Part shown: in pieces, positions 20,992 through 30,960 of the stretch
Numbering within the stretch: the stretch's first letter is position 1
How the letters are laid out: the number at the start of each line of letters is the position of its first letter
NCBI GenBank assembly: GCA_043228905.1
Contig: JBHGNT010000009.1
Coordinates: 4,464,001-4,528,000 of the forward strand
Length of the DNA: 64,000 nt
Source of the DNA: Azolla caroliniana
Taxonomy: Eukaryota; Polypodiophyta
Direction: 5' to 3'
Made by a program: the position numbers and the translations under genes
Notes under the pieces: generated by a model
What the model saw: the letters and a program-made list of their open reading frames with translations, nothing else
What the model was told of the DNA's origin: nothing
Database searches by the model: none

Positions 20992-21649
20992 GAAGGCAGT
21001 CCCTTCTCTAGCTCTCCCGGAGTCTTCGGCGTAGTGCGATCGCTGCAGATTTCCCTTGTCGGTATGTCTGGAGCCGTTCCCGGAACCAGTTCTCTCCGAA
21101 TCGGCGCACTTCTTCCATCACTCACTTTCCTTGTGACCTTTCTTGCCATAGTCCCAGCACTCCACGATGGACTTCCCTTGCCGGTTCTCATCGCTTCGAC
21201 TACCCCTGTTTCCGGAGGGTCTGGAGTTGCTGTCGGCATCACTTCGGTGCCTTCTTTCTTGATCTCATCGGCCGCCTCCATTGCGTGCCGACTCGGCTCG
21301 TCCTCCACGTCCACGGGGCCTATCTCCCTCCGTGTACAACATTCTGTTGTCGGTGTGCATGCTTGTAGACGCACCTGCGTGGTTCTCCTCTACCAGGAGC
21401 ATCGACTGTAAGTCGAAAAAGGACGGCGTATTCTCCCGGGTACACACAGCCGTTCGGAACGCTCCGAACTTCGACGCCAAACCTCCGAGACAGATCTGGA
21501 CCATCTCGCTCTCCTCGATGTTCACATCTATGGAAGCAAGGGAGTCGCAGATATCCTTGATCTTCGAGGTATAGTCCACCACCGCCAAGTCGCGTTGTCG
21601 TAGGTTGCTCAACTCCTGTCGGAGCTGAAGCTTCCTGGCTGTGGTACTC
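20992..21649 (-). pseudogene. Copia C2 gag, C-terminal part
   Basis: The minus strand reads QLRQELSNLRQRDLAVVDYTSKIKDICDSL, LGGLASKFGAFRTAV and LLVEENHAGAS, then a zinc knuckle of the CWxCGKKGHKESE type that has decayed (second Cys lost, a TGA nearby). The N-terminal part lies at 30961-31252 beyond G4. Confidence 0.82.
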
Positions 21650-21653
21650 GCGG

Positions 21654-22643
21654 TGTCGTGAAGATTTTCGGCAATAGTGTGAAAAACCCATAAAACGTAC
21701 GAAATCGAGTATGAATCACGTAATACAATAATTGTGAAGATAACATTTTTAATATCTAAGTACAAAATGATGGAGGTTTCGAATGCACTTTATTACACGA
21801 GAAATGGACAACTAAATGTCAAGATATGAGGGTATAAAGTTTGTGAAAAGAAAAGAGAAAATTGTGAGATATCCCACATAGGCACGACAAATACGGCTCT
21901 CATCATATATAAGGTGGAGCAAAAGATATTATCTTTGTGTCTATGTGTGGAGCATAGAGAGTTCAAGGTAACTTGAACTAAGAGTGGAGGTGGCTAGCTA
22001 CTCGTAAAGGGTTTTGGCCAACCAAAACCGGACCGGCGATGGAGCCGGTGATCCGACGACATCCGGCAAGGCACCAGTATCCGACGACGGTATCCGGCGA
22101 ACCGGCGACTAGATAAATAAATATATAAATATATATACATATTTACATATACAAGGAGGGCAAGTATGGATTCGAACCTTGCACCTCCAAGTTTGGAGTC
22201 AATTGGCTTACCATTAAGCCATATATTTAGTTGAAATTATATTTCTATCATTGTACTTTTACATGTAAATTCTCATACATGAGAGCTAAAATTAGTGACA
22301 TGGTTAGCATGCACCACATGTAATACTTAAGCGCCAAATGGCAAACATGCAATTTATGCATGTCTTGTACCCTCACATGCATCATATGCATGAGAGCATC
22401 TATAAAAGAGGGAAGGGGGAGGAGAAAAAACACGGGTTTTTTTATGAAAATTAAGAGGAAAAAATTCGTTATCAAATTGATCGTGTAATCTCAACTTCTC
22501 TCTTTCCCAATCTCAACTTCTCTCTTTCCCAATCTATCTTAAGTACTTTCTCGCCAAAGCTTGTATCGACTCTAAATCCTTCTGGTCCAGAACCCCGGCG
22601 GTTCCGCCTCACGATCCGCGCGTAGTGACGGATCTTCACGACA
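21654..22643 (+). repeat. Left LTR of G4 (990 bp)
   Basis: The ends TGTCGTGAAGAT and ATCTTCACGACA are perfect 12-bp inverted repeats, long for LTR termini. It contains a tRNA-like sequence (22158-22224), two CATGCA palindromes (22346-22362 and 22376-22392), TATAAAAGAG (22401-22410), a 22-bp tandem duplication near 22490-22533, and a hairpin at 22590-22604 (GAACC, loop CCGGC, GGTTC). Confidence 0.92.
22158..22224 (-). other. Antisense tRNA-like sequence in the G4 left LTR
   Basis: On the minus strand the A box TGGCTTAATGG (22211-22221) and B box GTTCGAATC (22169-22177) fit the consensus fully. GGCTT and AAGCC could form a 5-bp D-type stem. The gap between boxes is 33 nt, within the tRNA range. 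Confidence 0.8.
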
Positions 22644-22651
22644 TAATTAAG

Positions 22652-22669
22652 TGGTGAACCCGACGTGAA
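22652..22669 (+). other. Primer binding site of G4 (tRNA-Trp type)
   Basis: TGGTGAACCCGACGTGAA starts 8 nt after the LTR and is identical to that of G1. Confidence 0.75.
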
Positions 22670-24227
22670 AGAGGCGGTAGGAAGGATCAAGTCGAGATTA
22701 ATACTTGGAGATGGCGTCCTCAAGCAACCAAGTAGGAGAGCTCCAACCTCTGCCCTCCCCTCCCCACCCACCATCCAACCTCGCCCTCATAGGAACTTTA
22801 GAACTGCACTACATAATCTCAAAAACAATCAAGACATAGTTATTAAACCCGCGGATAAAAATCTAGGCACATGCATTCTCTCTAAGGATTGGTACCTTAA
22901 CGAATGCCTTAGACAGCTCAACGACAAAAACACTTACACCCCCGTCAAAGACGTCCCCCTAGAAACTCTCCACAGTCGACTTGAACACCTATGTCTGAAA
23001 GCTTCCCCCCACCTCTCCAATGAGGAAATTAGATTCCTCCTTCAGAAACCCAAACATGGTTTCAGGATATGTCGTTTCTACATCATCCCCAAAATCCACA
23101 AGCCCATTGTTGTAGGACGCCCTATTTGCGCCTACAACAATTATGTTTTCGAAAGAGCCTCTAAATGGCTACACCATCTACTACATCCTGTCTTATTGTC
23201 TAAAAAACAACACCTCAAAGACTCCTTAACACTTGTTAAGGACCTAGCACACCACACCTTCCCCAAAACTTGCACGTTGTTTTCTTTTGACGTAGTGTCA
23301 CTATATCCCAGTATACCTACCACGGAAGGTCTATTGGTTTTTAAAAAATCTATTTCACATCATTTCCCACCACACAAAACCAAAATCATTATGAGTGTTG
23401 CCGAACTAATACTTAGAAACAATTTTCTCTCCTTTAATAATGCTTTTTGGTTACAAATTCAAGGCACCGCGATGGGTAGTAATTTTGCGGTTGTTTACGC
23501 TTGCTTGTTTCTTTCGCAGCTAGAGGACGACAACCTAGCTTTTCAAACACCGCAACTACTCTACTACAAACGCTACATCGATGATGCCATAGGAGTTTGG
23601 GAAGGTTCCCCCGATACACTTCACACCTTCTTACACCAATACGGCGTGCCTCTACAACAACACATCCGTATTGAATCAACAACCTCCCCTAAAGAGATCA
23701 CCATCCTGGACGTCGTCTTCTTCAAAGGCCCATACTTTAAAGAATTCGGCATCCTCGACACCGCATGCCACCAAAAACCTCTCAATGCCTACATGTACCT
23801 CCCGTGGAAATCCTCGCACCCCATAGCACACAAAAAGGGCTTCATCACGGGAGAACTAAAACGGTATGCTATCCGGGAGAGCTCGGAAAATGGCTACATG
23901 GAACTACGCAAAAAGTTCTACGACCGCCTAAGAGCTAGGGGCTACCCATCGAAGTTCCTACTCAAGTGTTTTTCGACCGTCCCCTACTCCATACGAAACC
24001 AACTACTCTCTAACCAACCCAACAACAAAAAACCTCCACCCATTGTTTTTAAGCTTCGATACTCCCCATGTATCAAAAAACTCCAAATCGGAGCGCTCGT
24101 GAGAAACAAACTTAAACCCCTTCTAGGACAACCACAATACAGTTCCCTTACACCCCCTCTCACGTGTTGGCTAAATGGTAAAAAACTAAGAAACCACCTA
24201 GTACACGCATCCTTTCCCCCCACCTAA
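22665..24227 (+). CDS. Penelope-like reverse transcriptase (520-codon frame)
   Basis: The first 25 or so codons belong to the G4 leader, so the true start is lost. Motifs in order: KPADKNLG (61-68), PKIHKP (142-147), FDVVSLYPSIP (208-218), QGTAMGSNFAVVYACLF (266-282), active site YIDD (304-307), TILDVVFFKG, and the C-terminal thumb zone with HKKGFI and RYAIRESS. These identify Penelope-like RT, the group related to telomerase RT. The frame ends where a GIY-YIG endonuclease would begin in canonical members, and none follows, so it is either an endonuclease-less type or truncated. The frame is intact from about residue 40 to the end. Confidence 0.9.
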   Translation: MKEAVGRIKSRLILGDGVLKQPSRRAPTSALPSPPTIQPRPHRNFRTALHNLKNNQDIVIKPADKNLGTCILSKDWYLNECLRQLNDKNTYTPVKDVPLETLHSRLEHLCLKASPHLSNEEIRFLLQKPKHGFRICRFYIIPKIHKPIVVGRPICAYNNYVFERASKWLHHLLHPVLLSKKQHLKDSLTLVKDLAHHTFPKTCTLFSFDVVSLYPSIPTTEGLLVFKKSISHHFPPHKTKIIMSVAELILRNNFLSFNNAFWLQIQGTAMGSNFAVVYACLFLSQLEDDNLAFQTPQLLYYKRYIDDAIGVWEGSPDTLHTFLHQYGVPLQQHIRIESTTSPKEITILDVVFFKGPYFKEFGILDTACHQKPLNAYMYLPWKSSHPIAHKKGFITGELKRYAIRESSENGYMELRKKFYDRLRARGYPSKFLLKCFSTVPYSIRNQLLSNQPNNKKPPPIVFKLRYSPCIKKLQIGALVRNKLKPLLGQPQYSSLTPPLTCWLNGKKLRNHLVHASFPPT

Positions 24228-24389
24228 TGTTTTATGTACTCTCACCCCTCTTAACCCCCACCTAAAGTCTTGTGTACACTCTTTTACCTTCCCTTTGTAC
24301 ACACTTTTGTATGTCCCACATACAAAGGACTCTCCTCCCTCTCCCTATAAAAAGAGCAACCTAGTAGGCTTAGTTTTCATCATTTGTAC

Positions 24390-24435
24390 ATCGGGCACTG
24401 AAGAGCCTCCATCGAGGCGAAATGCATTTGCCGAT
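24390..24435 (+). ncRNA. Hammerhead ribozyme motif, minimal type
   Basis: Core CTGAAGA (24398-24404) is followed by stem II GCCTC/GAGGC with loop CATC (24405-24418), then GAAA (24419-24422). The next bases ATGCAT (24422-24427) are self-complementary, as stem III should be in minimal hammerheads that act as dimers. Cleavage is predicted after T24428. Stem I pairs TGCCGAT (24429-24435) with ATCGGGCA (24390-24397), leaving one bulge. Penelope-like elements are known to carry such motifs in their terminal repeats. Confidence 0.8.
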
Positions 24436-24439
24436 CGTT

Positions 24440-25340
24440 GCCTTATGATAGTAAAACTTTCTTTCCTTCTATGTGTTGCTCTTATCTAATTTTTTGTCTT
24501 AAGTTCTTAAGTACCTATTTAATAAATTTTTATTAAGTACTTGTTTAATCACTTTTTTATCAATTTTTTTTTTTTTTTTTTGTCTTAAGTTTTTAAGTAT
24601 TTATTTAATCATTTTCTATTAAGTACTTGTTTAATAATCATTTTTATTACGTACTTGTTTAACCCCTTTTTTTAAGTACTTGTTCAATCATTTTTAGGTT
24701 TAACTTTTTGTTTAAACATTTGTTTAAGTATTCTCCTCTCTTAATCATAATCATTCTCTTCTCAACCATGACCCCTTTTCTTTAACCATAATCCCTCCCT
24801 TCTCTTTTAATCATAACCTTGCGTTAAGTGTCTGCCCAAGTGTTTTCTTATCTAAATATTTGTTTAAACATTCGTTTAAGTACTTTGTTTAGCAACCCCT
24901 TCCCCCTTAATCATAATCCCTTCTTAACCATAATCATTTTTTAATCTCAATCTCTCTTTTCTATTTTTATTTTTATTTTTATTTTTTATAATAATCTTTC
25001 TTTTAAGTGTTTGCTTAAGCATGTGTTTAAACAACTCCCGTTCATCTAAGCGTGTGGTCCCGTTTTAATAATACTCTATATTGGTGTTTTAATAGTACTT
25101 TATTGTTGTCTAATAACTTAAGGTATCCCAATGATCTTTAATATGTTCTAAAAACTTTGATTAGGTTTAAATACTTTTGATAACTTCAACAAGCTACACT
25201 CCCCTAACCCCCACCCACGCCCTCACTTTTCTATTCTTCTAAAACTATATCACTACTTATGTTTAGACATACAAATAAGATCTTTAAACTTGAGTCCACC
25301 CCAAACAACCCCCGATGAAGTGCCGCACACTTTAAGCAAT
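24440..25340 (+). repeat. T-rich tail of the Penelope-like element with degenerate repeats
   Basis: No gene. It has many variants of AAGTACTTGTTTAAT at roughly 24500-24730 and long T runs, then pyrimidine-rich blocks. It ends in a short A run just before the G4 Gag frame resumes. Confidence 0.6.
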
Positions 25341-25351
25341 CTTAAAAAAGG

Positions 25352-27511
25352 ATGATGCTAATCGTCGAGCAAATGATGAGATCTCGGGACAACGATGCGA
25401 GTGTGGAGAAGGCTGTCGATCGTGTCGTAGAGCTCGAGGGCCAATTCGATGGAAGGAACGTTACGAAGTTCCTTGATGCATATAAGAGGGAGATGAATCA
25501 AAGGGACGTGTCCGAGGCACGTCAAATCGCAAGCTTCAAGAGAGTTGTCGCCAACAACATCCAAAGACGTGTCATCGAGCTTCAAGAAGGTAAGACAACA
25601 TGGTCCGAGTTCGAGAAAACGATACTAGCGGAGTTCGTGACTGAAGACTCAACGAGGATGACTCGACATGCCCTGATGAAGTGGATAGAGAAGAAGAATA
25701 AGAAGATGAGCGTCTCGAGGGTGTATGACGAATTCGACCAGATGTTTAGTCGTCTCCCCAATACGGACCAAGTGTTGCTTGAAGAGGACAAGACTTTGTA
25801 CTTCTTGAAGGCCGTGGACATAAAGGATAGACGGGAGTTGGGGACTTTTCTCGAAGATGATACCCAAGCAAATGGGCTCGTAGCGGACTGGATCGCGGTG
25901 AAGCGGGCATGCAATAGGCTCGACAAGCGTCGCCAATGGGTTGATGACACCGACTTGACGGGACCGACTACCACGGAGAAAGCAAGACCGCCGAAAGTAG
26001 CTAAGCCGTTGAGACAAAGTAACGTGGAAGAAAAGAAGATTGATGACGACATCATTAAAGAGCTAGCGAAGAAGTTCGAGAAGGTCACTCTAGCCAACAT
26101 GAATCGTCGGGGCCCTAAAGGAAAAGAACCCTTTAGATGCGTGTGGTGCGATAGCATGGACCACATGAGAAGGGATTGTGCGAGCCTTCGAGAGGCGATT
26201 CGACAAAATATCGTATACATAGAGGACAACATGATCTGCTCAAGCGAGACTAGAAGACCCCTACGGGTGAATTTCGGAAGAGGAGGAATGAAGAGATCTA
26301 TGGAGGATGCCGATGCGACTCATGTGGATGCGATGTACTATGCTGCGTCGGCCGGAATAAGAGTCGGGAAAGACAAGACTGAAGCTGCTAGAGCGGGAGC
26401 AAAGTTTTGGACTTCCGTTCTCGAATATGAGAAGAAGGGAAAAGTCACATCGAATGAGGTAGAGCTTGCGGACCGAAACGTGCAAAGCATAACCGGGTGG
26501 TCGGATCCGGTGGACGACAACACCATACTCGCAGAGGTGATGTGCGACAACCACGAGGTGTTCGTCGAAGAAAAGAGAAAGAGAATAGAAGAGCAAGGCC
26601 CATCTAAAAGACATGAAACAAGGAACGCGAAAAAGAAGGACGATGCTGAGACGAGTCGACCTTTACAAACGGAGGAACGAGAATCAAGCCGAAAAGGGGA
26701 GCCAAGCATACGAGTTGAAGAAACGGTTTGGCCCGTGAAGGTTGGTGTCGAAGACCCCACTCGGAGGACAAGGACTATACCTACCTATAAGCTAAGGTCG
26801 GACATAGAGCAGACGACGGACCTAAAGAAGATTCTCGAAGAACGAGTTCTTGATAGCCACGTAACTTTGTCCTTGAGGGAATTGCTTGGCATTACGAAGA
26901 AGGAGTTCCACGACACGATCGTGGACCTTGTAAAGAGAAAGAGACAACAATCGGACGAGGAAGAAGAGAAGCCGCAAAAAGCGAAAACGAATGCCATAAC
27001 GATGGCAAGAGACGAAATCGATGAAGATATGGTGGACAGCCACTACACTCGACCTCATTGGGCACGAGCGACAACGGAGACGCCGGTGAAGATCGGGGAG
27101 AAGAAAGAGACCGTCGTAGCCTTGATCGACCATGGCTCGGAGATCAACCTCATGTCAACCGACTTCTACAAAAAGGGAAGATGGCCAATCAATACAAATC
27201 ACGGATGGAAGATTCGCGCGGCAACAAAGTCTACGGAGGACTTGTACGGAGGTTGTCCCAATGTCAAAGTCACGATCGGGGACGTGGAGATGGATCAACA
27301 CTTCTTCGTACAAGAATCGGCGTCGCATCCTGTCATCCTAGGGCAACCTTATATCACATCATCTCAGATGGAGACCAGAGTGTTCGATAATGGAGCAGCT
27401 TTCGCACGAATAAAGAGTCTTGACAACCAAAGATCGGTCCAATTCCTAAAGGTGCGAGCCAATCATGAAAGGAATCGAGATAGTCTCAGAGGCGAATCCT
27501 CGGATTTTTAG
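25352..27511 (+). CDS. G4 Gag and protease (719 codons)
   Basis: The N-terminus is cut by the Penelope insertion; the true start may be the ATG at 22711. The Gag part shares EDKTLYFLKAVDIKDRRELG with G1 and G5. A zinc knuckle CVWCDSMDHMRRDC lies at about residues 263-276 and would bind element RNA. After a charged spacer, an aspartic protease appears at about residue 590 with ALIDHGSEINLM (a DHG variant of the usual DTG/DSG) and a later VILGQPY. It would cut the polyprotein. The frame is otherwise intact. The His in the active-site triad is unusual and may mean loss of activity. Confidence 0.82.
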   Translation: MMLIVEQMMRSRDNDASVEKAVDRVVELEGQFDGRNVTKFLDAYKREMNQRDVSEARQIASFKRVVANNIQRRVIELQEGKTTWSEFEKTILAEFVTEDSTRMTRHALMKWIEKKNKKMSVSRVYDEFDQMFSRLPNTDQVLLEEDKTLYFLKAVDIKDRRELGTFLEDDTQANGLVADWIAVKRACNRLDKRRQWVDDTDLTGPTTTEKARPPKVAKPLRQSNVEEKKIDDDIIKELAKKFEKVTLANMNRRGPKGKEPFRCVWCDSMDHMRRDCASLREAIRQNIVYIEDNMICSSETRRPLRVNFGRGGMKRSMEDADATHVDAMYYAASAGIRVGKDKTEAARAGAKFWTSVLEYEKKGKVTSNEVELADRNVQSITGWSDPVDDNTILAEVMCDNHEVFVEEKRKRIEEQGPSKRHETRNAKKKDDAETSRPLQTEERESSRKGEPSIRVEETVWPVKVGVEDPTRRTRTIPTYKLRSDIEQTTDLKKILEERVLDSHVTLSLRELLGITKKEFHDTIVDLVKRKRQQSDEEEEKPQKAKTNAITMARDEIDEDMVDSHYTRPHWARATTETPVKIGEKKETVVALIDHGSEINLMSTDFYKKGRWPINTNHGWKIRAATKSTEDLYGGCPNVKVTIGDVEMDQHFFVQESASHPVILGQPYITSSQMETRVFDNGAAFARIKSLDNQRSVQFLKVRANHERNRDSLRGESSDF

Positions 27512-27576
27512 AGCGGACTATTGAAGCATGGGGCACAAATAGTCCGAGCAATCACAAGACCCCACAAGAAAGAAGA

Positions 27577-29316
27577 GTGCGTGGATTGCAAGGAGAAGCA
27601 ACATGTGTCACGCCTAGTGGCGCATGTAAACTAGTACTACCCGACAAGAAGCACAGGCACCGGATACAAGAATTCGAGAAGATGTTGAAAGAAGAGAACA
27701 TAATAGAAGAAAGGGAGTTCGTGACTCATATTATGGAAGAAGCCTCATTTAACGACACCATCGGCGAAATCGAGGATGTCGTGGACTTGAGCTATCTTCA
27801 CAACCAATGCGTGATTTCGGTTAACTCCGTCAACATGTACGCTATCATCGATGAATACCGTCGTGGCATCTCGATGAAGGAAGCTGACATCAACACGAAA
27901 TATAAAACGGTGGATAAGAAGATCAAGCCAGTTGCGGTTCTGCTACCGGAAGATAGCTGGCAAAAGATGAAGGAAGTTGCTAACGATCCAAGCTTAAGAG
28001 ATCCGAAGAAGATAGGTCATGTCTTCACCAAAGAGACGAAGGGGAAGCTACGAGTTGGAAAGGAGAATTTCCTTCTCCTTGAAGAGGACCGAATGTTTCG
28101 CGATATGCTTGAGAGACATGGGAAGGCTTTCGCATTCTTCCCACGAGAAATCGGATGTGCCGACCCAAAGGTTATAGAGCCGATGGTGATCTTCACGGTG
28201 CCTCATGTGCCTTGGAACTTGAAACCGATACCGGTTCCGAGAGCACACCTTCCGAAGCTGATCGAGCTCTTAAAGGAGAAGGTGAGTATGGGAATTCTAG
28301 AACCGTCGAATGCTCCTTATTCCAATAGGTGGTTCACGATGCCGAAGAAGAATGGATCATTGCGATTCATCCAAGATATTCAACCCGTCAACAAGGTGAC
28401 AATTCAAAATGCCAGAATCGGTCCGAGCGTGGACGAATTTGCCGAAGCGTTTGCGGGCCGACCCATCTACTCCATTGGCGATCTCTACTCTGGATATGAC
28501 CAATTCCAATTGGCGATCAACAGTCGGGACATTACAACCATGAGGACTCCGATCAAGCTTGTGCGGATGTGTACCTTACCCCAAGGCGCAACGAACTCGG
28601 TGGTTCATATGGTGAATGCCATGAATACAGTCTTGAAGGATTGCATTCCGGACATCACGATGCCATTCTTGGATGATATTCCGATAAAAGGATGTTCGGA
28701 TGAGGAGAAAGATGAATCGAAAGATAAGGAAGGTTGTAGAAAGTTCGTTGCGGATCATATAAAAGATTGCGAGAAGGTGCTTCAAAGGCTCGAAGATGCG
28801 AATTTGACATTTTCGGGAGAAAAATCCGCATTCGGGCAACCGGAGATCTTGGTGGTAGGTCACTTGTGTGGAGCATACGGCCGGAAGCCCTCGCCATCCA
28901 AAGTGAACGCAATCCAAGACATGAAAGAAGAATGTGAAAACCAAACGGAGGTTCGAAGGTTCCTTGGAGCGTGCGCGTTTTATCATATATGGATTCCTCA
29001 TGACGCTCATGTCGCCGAACCGTTATATGGACTACTAAAGAAAAGAATAAAGTTCGAATGGCGAGACGAGCACACAGAGGCGATGCAAAAATTAAAGAAA
29101 CTGCTTCTTGAAGCTCCGGCACTAAGGAAGGCCGACTATGCCGAAGGGAAACCAATTTACGTGACCGTAGATACGAGCCCAACCGGAATCGGGTGGGTCA
29201 TCAATCAAGAAGGTGAAGATAATGCGCAATATGCCGTCCGGTTCGGAGCAAATGGGAAGATCGAGCGAGGGCATGGACCTATCGTTAAAGCCATCGTACG
29301 AGCATGCAACGGTTGA
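27577..29316 (+). CDS. G4 Ty3-type RT with start of RNase H
   Basis: The frame is open from about 27577; the first ATG is near 27679, so the native start is uncertain and pol may follow gag by a frameshift. RT motifs: RWFTMPKKNGSLRFIQDIQPVN, SIGDLYSGYDQFQL, LPQGATNS, and the catalytic box FLDDIPIKG at about 28669-28695 in place of the common YLDD/YIDD. RNase H begins with YVTVDTSPTGIGWVIN. A TGA at 29314 ends the frame where RNase H has been cut away by deletion. Confidence 0.85.
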   Translation: MRGLQGEATCVTPSGACKLVLPDKKHRHRIQEFEKMLKEENIIEEREFVTHIMEEASFNDTIGEIEDVVDLSYLHNQCVISVNSVNMYAIIDEYRRGISMKEADINTKYKTVDKKIKPVAVLLPEDSWQKMKEVANDPSLRDPKKIGHVFTKETKGKLRVGKENFLLLEEDRMFRDMLERHGKAFAFFPREIGCADPKVIEPMVIFTVPHVPWNLKPIPVPRAHLPKLIELLKEKVSMGILEPSNAPYSNRWFTMPKKNGSLRFIQDIQPVNKVTIQNARIGPSVDEFAEAFAGRPIYSIGDLYSGYDQFQLAINSRDITTMRTPIKLVRMCTLPQGATNSVVHMVNAMNTVLKDCIPDITMPFLDDIPIKGCSDEEKDESKDKEGCRKFVADHIKDCEKVLQRLEDANLTFSGEKSAFGQPEILVVGHLCGAYGRKPSPSKVNAIQDMKEECENQTEVRRFLGACAFYHIWIPHDAHVAEPLYGLLKKRIKFEWRDEHTEAMQKLKKLLLEAPALRKADYAEGKPIYVTVDTSPTGIGWVINQEGEDNAQYAVRFGANGKIERGHGPIVKAIVRACNG

Positions 29317-29916
29317 GTCGGGAATTGGCCACGACTATTACCCTATGCCTTGTGGGCCGATAGAACGACACATAGCTCGGTGACAGGGTATATGCCGACG
29401 GAGCTTATGTATGGACAAAAGCCGATTATGCCCATCGAAAGGACGATCGCCTCATGGGTAGCGATACCGTGGGAGAACGAGATGAGCCGAGAAGAGTTAT
29501 TAAGGGCGCGGATAAGGCAACTTGAAAGAAGACCTGAAGATTTAGAAAAAGCGCGAAAGATGATGAAGGCAGCCCGAGTAAAGAACAAAGTTCGGTTCGA
29601 CAACACACATCGACTTCGTCCCAAGAAGATTGAAGAAGGGGATTGGGTTTTGGTTTACGACAACACCCTTGACAATCAACATAGTACAACAAGGAAGTTC
29701 GCAAGAAGATGGTTCGGGCCGTATGTGGTGACAAGTGCCAACGATAATGCCACATACCACCTTGCGGAACTAGACGGATCAAGGTTGGTCGTACCCATTG
29801 CGGGAAAAAGAGTAAAGCTTTTCAAGAAAAGACAAGACAAGGATCCTGACCTCGATTACCTCGACAATGAACATAATAGGCCGGATGAAAATGAAGACAT
29901 GGAGGAATCTAATTGA
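29317..29916 (+). pseudogene. G4 integrase C-terminal part
   Basis: In the same frame as RT, the sequence resumes at LPYALWADRTTHSSVTGYMPTELMYG, which follows the catalytic Glu region in Ty3 integrases, and runs through the C-terminal domain with GDWVLVYDN and RWFGPYVV. The zinc-binding and D,D,E catalytic parts are missing, so integrase is dead. No chromodomain is visible. Confidence 0.85.
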
Positions 29917-29951
29917 TCATCGTAGCCGAAATCTCACTTCTTCTCTTCTTG

Positions 29952-29971
29952 GCACGTACCGGAGGACGTGC
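29952..29971 (+). other. Hairpin before the polypurine tract of G4
   Basis: GCACGT pairs with ACGTGC across loop ACCGGAGG. Compared with G1 and G5 (GCACAT/ATGTGC) both partners of one pair changed. The purine tract ggtgggggtgga follows and abuts the right LTR. Confidence 0.75.
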
Positions 29972-29988
29972 GGTTTGGTGGGGGTGGA

Positions 29989-30956
29989 TGTCGTGAAGAT
30001 TTTCGGCAATAGTGTGAAAAACCCATAAAACGTACGAAATCGAGTATGAATCACGTAATACAATAATTGTGAAGATAACATTTTTAATATCTAAGTACAA
30101 AATGATGGAGGTTTCGAATGCACTTTATTACACGAGAAATGGACAACTAAATGTCAAGATATGAGGGTATAAAGTTTGTGAAAAGAAAAGAGAAAATTGT
30201 GAGATATCCCACATAGGCACGACAAATACGGCTCTCATCATATATAAGGTGGAGCAAAAGATATTATCTTTGTGTCTATGTGTGGAGCATAGAGAGTTCA
30301 AGGTAACTTGAACTAAGAGTGGAGGTGGCTAGCTACTCGTAAAGGGTTTTGGCCAACCAAAACCGGACCGGCGATGGAGCCGGTGATCCGACGACATCCG
30401 GCAAGGCACCAGTATCCGACGACGGTATCCGGCGAACCGGCGACTAGATAAATAAATATATAAATATATATACATATTTACATATACAAGGAGGGCAAGT
30501 ATGGATTCGAACCTTGCACCTCCAAGTTTGGAATCAATTGGCTTACCATTAAGCCATGTATTTAGTTGAAATTATATTTCTATCATTGTACTTTTACATG
30601 TAAATTCTCATACATGAGAGCTAAAATTAGTGACATGGTTAGCATGCACCACATGTAATACTTAAGCGCCAAATGGCAAACATGCAATTTATGCATGTCT
30701 TGTACCCTCACATGCATCATATGCATGAGAGCATCTATAAAAGAGGGAAGGGGGAGGAGAAAAAACACGGGTTTTTTTATGAAAATTAAGAGGAAAAAAT
30801 TCGATATCAAATTGATCGTGTAATCTCAACTTCTCTCGTTCCCAATCTATCTTAAGTACTTTCTCGCCAAAGCTTGTATCGACTCTAAATCCTTTTGGTC
30901 CAGAACCCCGACGGTTCCGCCTCACTATCCGCGCGTAGTGACGGATCTTCACGACA
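29989..30956 (+). repeat. Right LTR of G4 (968 bp)
   Basis: It is near-identical to the left LTR apart from the missing 22-bp repeat and a few substitutions (for example the hairpin loop at 30908-30912 is CCGAC). TATA is at 30736-30744. Confidence 0.92.
30493..30559 (-). other. Antisense tRNA-like sequence in the G4 right LTR
   Basis: B box at 30504-30512 and A box at 30546-30556 on the minus strand, same as the left LTR. Confidence 0.8.
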
Positions 30957-30960
30957 GCGG

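Larger units (their letters stand above)
22730..25351 (+). mobile_element. Penelope-like element, 5'-truncated, inside G4 gag
   Basis: The block between the G4 leader (ATG at 22711) and the resumed Gag frame (25352) carries a Penelope-type RT, a hammerhead ribozyme motif downstream, and a long T-rich tail region. The exact ends and target duplication could not be fixed; the left end is 22720-22750 and the right end lies close to 25350. Upstream pseudo-LTR sequence is absent, consistent with 5' truncation. Confidence 0.8.
21654..30956 (+). mobile_element. G4, Ty3-type LTR retrotransposon with internal deletion
   Basis: LTRs of 990 bp (21654-22643) and 968 bp (29989-30956) differ mainly by one 22-bp tandem repeat. 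The 4-bp duplication gcgg lies at 21650-21653 and 30957-30960 in the C2 gag. The interior has a tRNA-Trp primer site, gag-protease, RT with part of RNase H, and the integrase C-terminus, the order of Ty3 elements. The integrase core is missing, and a Penelope-like element interrupts the gag start. It is the only G-group member here with pol sequences. Confidence 0.9.

Noticed and set aside
24228-24320. Telomere-like CCCACCTAA repeats after the Penelope RT
   Set aside because: Only two loose matches (cccacctaatg, cccacctaaag), not a tandem array of a telomeric unit.
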